From Actinomycetota bacterium (GTDB lineage Bacteria; Actinomycetota; Acidimicrobiia; Acidimicrobiales; Poriferisodaliceae), in NCBI GenBank assembly GCA_002731665.1, contig PCCJ01000074.1, positions 1 to 16,599 of the forward strand: a stretch of DNA of 16,599 bases. The letters run 5' to 3'. The position numbers and the translations under genes were made by a program. Numbering within the stretch: the stretch's first letter is position 1; each line of letters begins with the position of its first letter. The notes beneath the pieces were generated by a model. That model was not told where the DNA came from and searched no databases. It worked only from the letters and a program-made list of their open reading frames with translations. This document shows positions 14,650 to 16,599 of this stretch, piece after piece.

Positions 14650-15105
14650 ATGCTTGAAGTAGGCACGACAGCCCCAATATTTGAATTAGACGATCACAAC
14701 GGGGTGAAAACCTCCTTAGAGGATTTCCGAGGCAAGTGGGTCCTTCTTTGGTGGTATCCGATTGCTGGGACCCCTGGTTGAACGATTCAAGGTGGAGGGC
14801 TCCGTGACCGAGCTCCAGAATTTGCTGATGCTGACGCCGTAATTCTTGGCGCTTCTTTTGACACCGTCGAGGCTCAGAAGTCCTTCGTTGATAAAGAAAA
14901 TTTTCCGTATCAACTATTGGCTGATCCAGAAAAAATTGCTGGTGAGGCTTATGAAGTTGTTAGTGATAGAGGCTTCCCATTTAGGCATAGCTACTTAATC
15001 AATCAAGAAGGAGTGATAGCCAAGTCATACAATATGAAAGGTCACCCTGACTTGGCTTTACATGCCGGAGAAGTTTTGGAAGACATTGCTTCCCTAAGCC
15101 AATAG
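14650..15105 (+). CDS. Peroxiredoxin (BCP/PrxQ-like) with in-frame TGA, probable selenoprotein
   Basis: A 151-codon thioredoxin-fold peroxiredoxin of the bacterioferritin comigratory protein group, which reduces hydrogen peroxide and organic peroxides. The first 43 codons (MLEVGTTAPIFEL..., then LLWWYPIAGTPG) end at TGA 14779-14781. The same frame then continues without a stop to TAG 15103 as TIQGGGLRDRAPEF, ILGASFDTVEAQKSF, PYQLLADPEK and SYLINQEGVIAKSY, all typical of the family. In normal members the motif is TPGCT, so TGA replaces the peroxidatic cysteine codon and would be selenocysteine at residue 44. The resolving cysteine usually five residues later is Gly49, and no cysteine occurs anywhere, so a one-selenocysteine mechanism with an external thiol is inferred. 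AGGAG (14641-14645) supports ATG 14650. A sequencing error or a decayed gene are the alternatives. It is followed 16 bases later by a sugar phosphorylase gene. Confidence 0.85.
14779..14781 (+). other. Probable selenocysteine (TGA) codon
   Basis: TGA stands at the peroxidatic-cysteine position of the peroxiredoxin motif TPGxT, with undisturbed family similarity on both sides. It is one base away from either cysteine codon, TGC or TGT. Confidence 0.75.
14788..14824 (+). promoter_or_regulatory. Candidate bacterial SECIS hairpin
   Basis: Just downstream of the TGA the RNA can fold in two ways by eye. The longer fold pairs 14788-14791 with 14821-14824, 14793-14797 with 14813-14817, and 14800-14802 with 14810-14812, leaving a seven-base loop at 14803-14809. 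The shorter fold pairs GGU-GGA (14791-14796) with UCC (14801-14803) and ACC (14807-14809), with loop GGGC and a bulged GUG. In both, the loop lies within roughly 15-28 bases of the TGA, about the range expected for bacterial SECIS elements, and the shorter fold begins its loop with G. I could not compute energies. Confidence 0.45.
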
Positions 15106-15121
15106 CATTTGCTCAGTAGGT

Positions 15122-16599
15122 ATGGATTCATACCCGCAACAAGCTGGTAAATCGCAGCTATTTCTTGAACTTATTGCTGATTACCTAGCGCATTTGTATC
15201 CAAACGTTAATTCTGAAGCCCTAGCTCAAAAGTGTATTGACGCAGTAGGGATAGATAATAGTAGGGATTTTACGGAGCTAGAGCCGAAGCGTTGGAGTGA
15301 ATCTGATGTGGTTCTGTTGGTTTATGGGAATTCATTTCTTGACGGAAATCACGCCCCGCTTAACGTTTTGGGAGAAATCCTGGATGCCTATTTCAGTGAT
15401 GTCTGTTCAATCCTTCATGTTCTTCCTTTTTTCCCGTCTAGCTCAGATGATGGATTCTCGATTATTGACCATAGAAAAGTTGATCCTCTTCTGGGTGAAT
15501 GGAGCGATATCGAATCGCTATCTTTTCGCTTGAAGCTAATGGCTGATGTTGTACTAAACCATGTGAGTTCTGAATCTGAGTGGTTCACCCAGTTCTTGCT
15601 AGATCAGGAGCCTGGAAATAGGTATATCAAAATAATAAATCCGGGTGATGACCTTACGAAAGTAGTAAGACCCCGTTCTCGATCGTTAGAGCGACAGGTG
15701 AATACGACAACGGGTGTCAAGTCAGTTTGGTGTACTTTCAGCGATGACCAAGTAGACCTCGACTTTTCGAATCCGGATGTATTTTTGGAAATACTAAAGA
15801 TTGTGGATCGTCTGGTGGAAGCAGGAGTTCGATGGTTTCGACTCGATGCAGTAGCATTTATCTGGAAGATTTCGGGAAGTAGCTGTGTCCACCTTCCAGA
15901 AACGCATCAATGTGTAAAAATTTTCAAGGCGCTTCTTCACAAGCGGCAGCCTCAAGCTGTTTTGGTTACTGAAACTAATGTGCCACACAAGCAAAACATT
16001 TCATATTTTGGTGAGGGAGACGAGGCTGACGCAATCTACAACTTTAGCTTACCGCCTTTAATACTTCACACATTTATCGCTCAATCAGTGACAGCTCTTA
16101 GCACGTGGACTCGCGAAATAAGTAATGAAGTAAAAAGTGGAGTTTTTTTGAACTTTATTGCCAGTCACGATGGAATTGGTCTTCGTCCAATCGAGGGCCT
16201 ATTAAATCATGATGAGGTTGAGACCTTAATTGATGCGACTATAAAAGCTGGTGGAAGGTATGAAAGTTACAACACGCAGGATGGCCCGAAGCCATATGAG
16301 CTTAATGTTTCGATTTATGATTTGTTAACTTCGGAAGGAAGTAAGTATGGAAAGGCGTGCTATTTAGCAGCGCATACGCTCATTCTAGTTTTCGCTGGCG
16401 TGCCTCTTCTCTATGTCAATAGTTTGATGTGCCTTCCAAATAATCACGATGGAGTAGAAAAGAGAGGATTTAATCGAGCGATAAATCGGCGATCGCTTAA
16501 TCGGAAAGAAATGGCATCTATATTGGTTGAGCAAGATGCCGATCCAATAAATTTGTTTAAAGAGCTAAAACGACGAGTGAAAATACGTCGTGCTCAACG
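15122..16599 (+). CDS. GH13 subfamily 18 sugar phosphorylase (glucosylglycerate/sucrose phosphorylase-like), C-terminus cut off
   Basis: An open frame from ATG 15122 to the window edge, 492 codons with no stop, encodes most of a GH13_18 phosphorylase. These cytoplasmic enzymes cleave an alpha-glucoside with phosphate to give glucose 1-phosphate. FPSSSDDGFSIIDHRKVDP (104-122) and VVLNHVSSESEWF (143-155) are typical of the subfamily. The catalytic residues are Asp242 (RWFRLDAVAF, nucleophile), Glu284 (VTETNVPH, acid/base) and Asp350 (ASHDGIGLRP, transition-state stabiliser). RPRSRSLERQ, VWCTFSDDQVDLDF and ISYFGEGDEAD also fit. A roughly 60-residue N-terminal extension before the barrel resembles E. 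coli YcjM-like glucosylglycerate phosphorylases more than plain sucrose phosphorylases, so use of a compatible solute is plausible but unproven. Probably 70-100 residues are missing. It lies 16 bases after the peroxiredoxin stop, with only a weak ribosome binding site (CAGTAGG). Confidence 0.88.
   Translation, partial: MDSYPQQAGKSQLFLELIADYLAHLYPNVNSEALAQKCIDAVGIDNSRDFTELEPKRWSESDVVLLVYGNSFLDGNHAPLNVLGEILDAYFSDVCSILHVLPFFPSSSDDGFSIIDHRKVDPLLGEWSDIESLSFRLKLMADVVLNHVSSESEWFTQFLLDQEPGNRYIKIINPGDDLTKVVRPRSRSLERQVNTTTGVKSVWCTFSDDQVDLDFSNPDVFLEILKIVDRLVEAGVRWFRLDAVAFIWKISGSSCVHLPETHQCVKIFKALLHKRQPQAVLVTETNVPHKQNISYFGEGDEADAIYNFSLPPLILHTFIAQSVTALSTWTREISNEVKSGVFLNFIASHDGIGLRPIEGLLNHDEVETLIDATIKAGGRYESYNTQDGPKPYELNVSIYDLLTSEGSKYGKACYLAAHTLILVFAGVPLLYVNSLMCLPNNHDGVEKRGFNRAINRRSLNRKEMASILVEQDADPINLFKELKRRVKIRRAQ

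Noticed and set aside
14650..14781. Reading the peroxiredoxin as two fragments or a pseudogene
   Set aside because: Only one stop interrupts it, and it lies precisely at the catalytic cysteine codon; the rest of the frame shows no decay. Kept as the alternative explanation only.

Overview
The window looks like a piece of an AT-leaning bacterial chromosome (about mid-40s % G+C by eye, not computed). The gene content points to an actinobacterial-type lineage: a coenzyme-F420-type LLM oxidoreductase of the mycobacterial Rv3520c kind, a flavin-binding PPOX protein of the mycobacterial type, and a nitroreductase and N-acyl-D-amino-acid-deacylase-type amidohydrolase of kinds common there. A free-living, perhaps marine, Acidimicrobiia-like actinobacterium is my best guess. 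A Chloroflexota lineage of the SAR202 type, also rich in flavin enzymes, cannot be excluded. No tRNA, rRNA, CRISPR array, transposase or phage gene was seen. Genes are densely packed and no gap exceeds about 270 bases.

Layout. Bases 1-390 hold the 5' end of a leftward nitroreductase cut by the window edge. Divergent from it is a small protein resembling a class III nucleotidyl cyclase that has lost its metal-binding motif (443-901). It leads rightward into a zinc alcohol dehydrogenase (966-2066) overlapping by ATGA with an enoyl-CoA hydratase-like protein (2063-2848), then an ACAD10/11-type phosphotransferase (2969-4006). Facing these are a D-aminoacylase-like amidohydrolase (5718-4024) and a flavin monooxygenase of the acyl-CoA-dehydrogenase fold (7068-5851). 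Divergent from the latter is a PPOX-family flavoprotein (7105-7758). Its stop codon abuts that of a leftward operon made of an acyl-CoA ligase (11470-9986), an F420-type LLM oxidoreductase (9853-8798) and a luciferase-like LLM oxidoreductase (8787-7759). Further right are an SMP-30-type lactonase (11743-12636), a copper amine oxidase on the other strand (14569-12677), a peroxiredoxin with an in-frame TGA (14650-15105), and a GH13_18 sugar phosphorylase running off the right edge (15122-16599).

How the genes may work together. The first 12.6 kb reads as a peripheral catabolic region. Ligase plus crotonase plus ACAD10/11-like kinase suggest CoA-thioester chemistry, possibly on hydroxy-acids. 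The dehydrogenase, nitroreductase, monooxygenase and two LLM enzymes supply NAD-, flavin- and F420-linked redox steps. The amidohydrolase, lactonase and amine oxidase release acids or aldehydes from amides, lactones and amines. No single pathway can be named from sequence alone.

The most striking observation is the peroxiredoxin. TGA stands exactly where the peroxidatic cysteine of the TPGC motif belongs, the frame continues for 107 further codons with good family similarity, and a possible SECIS hairpin lies just downstream. This is best read as a selenocysteine-containing peroxiredoxin, and one with no cysteine anywhere.
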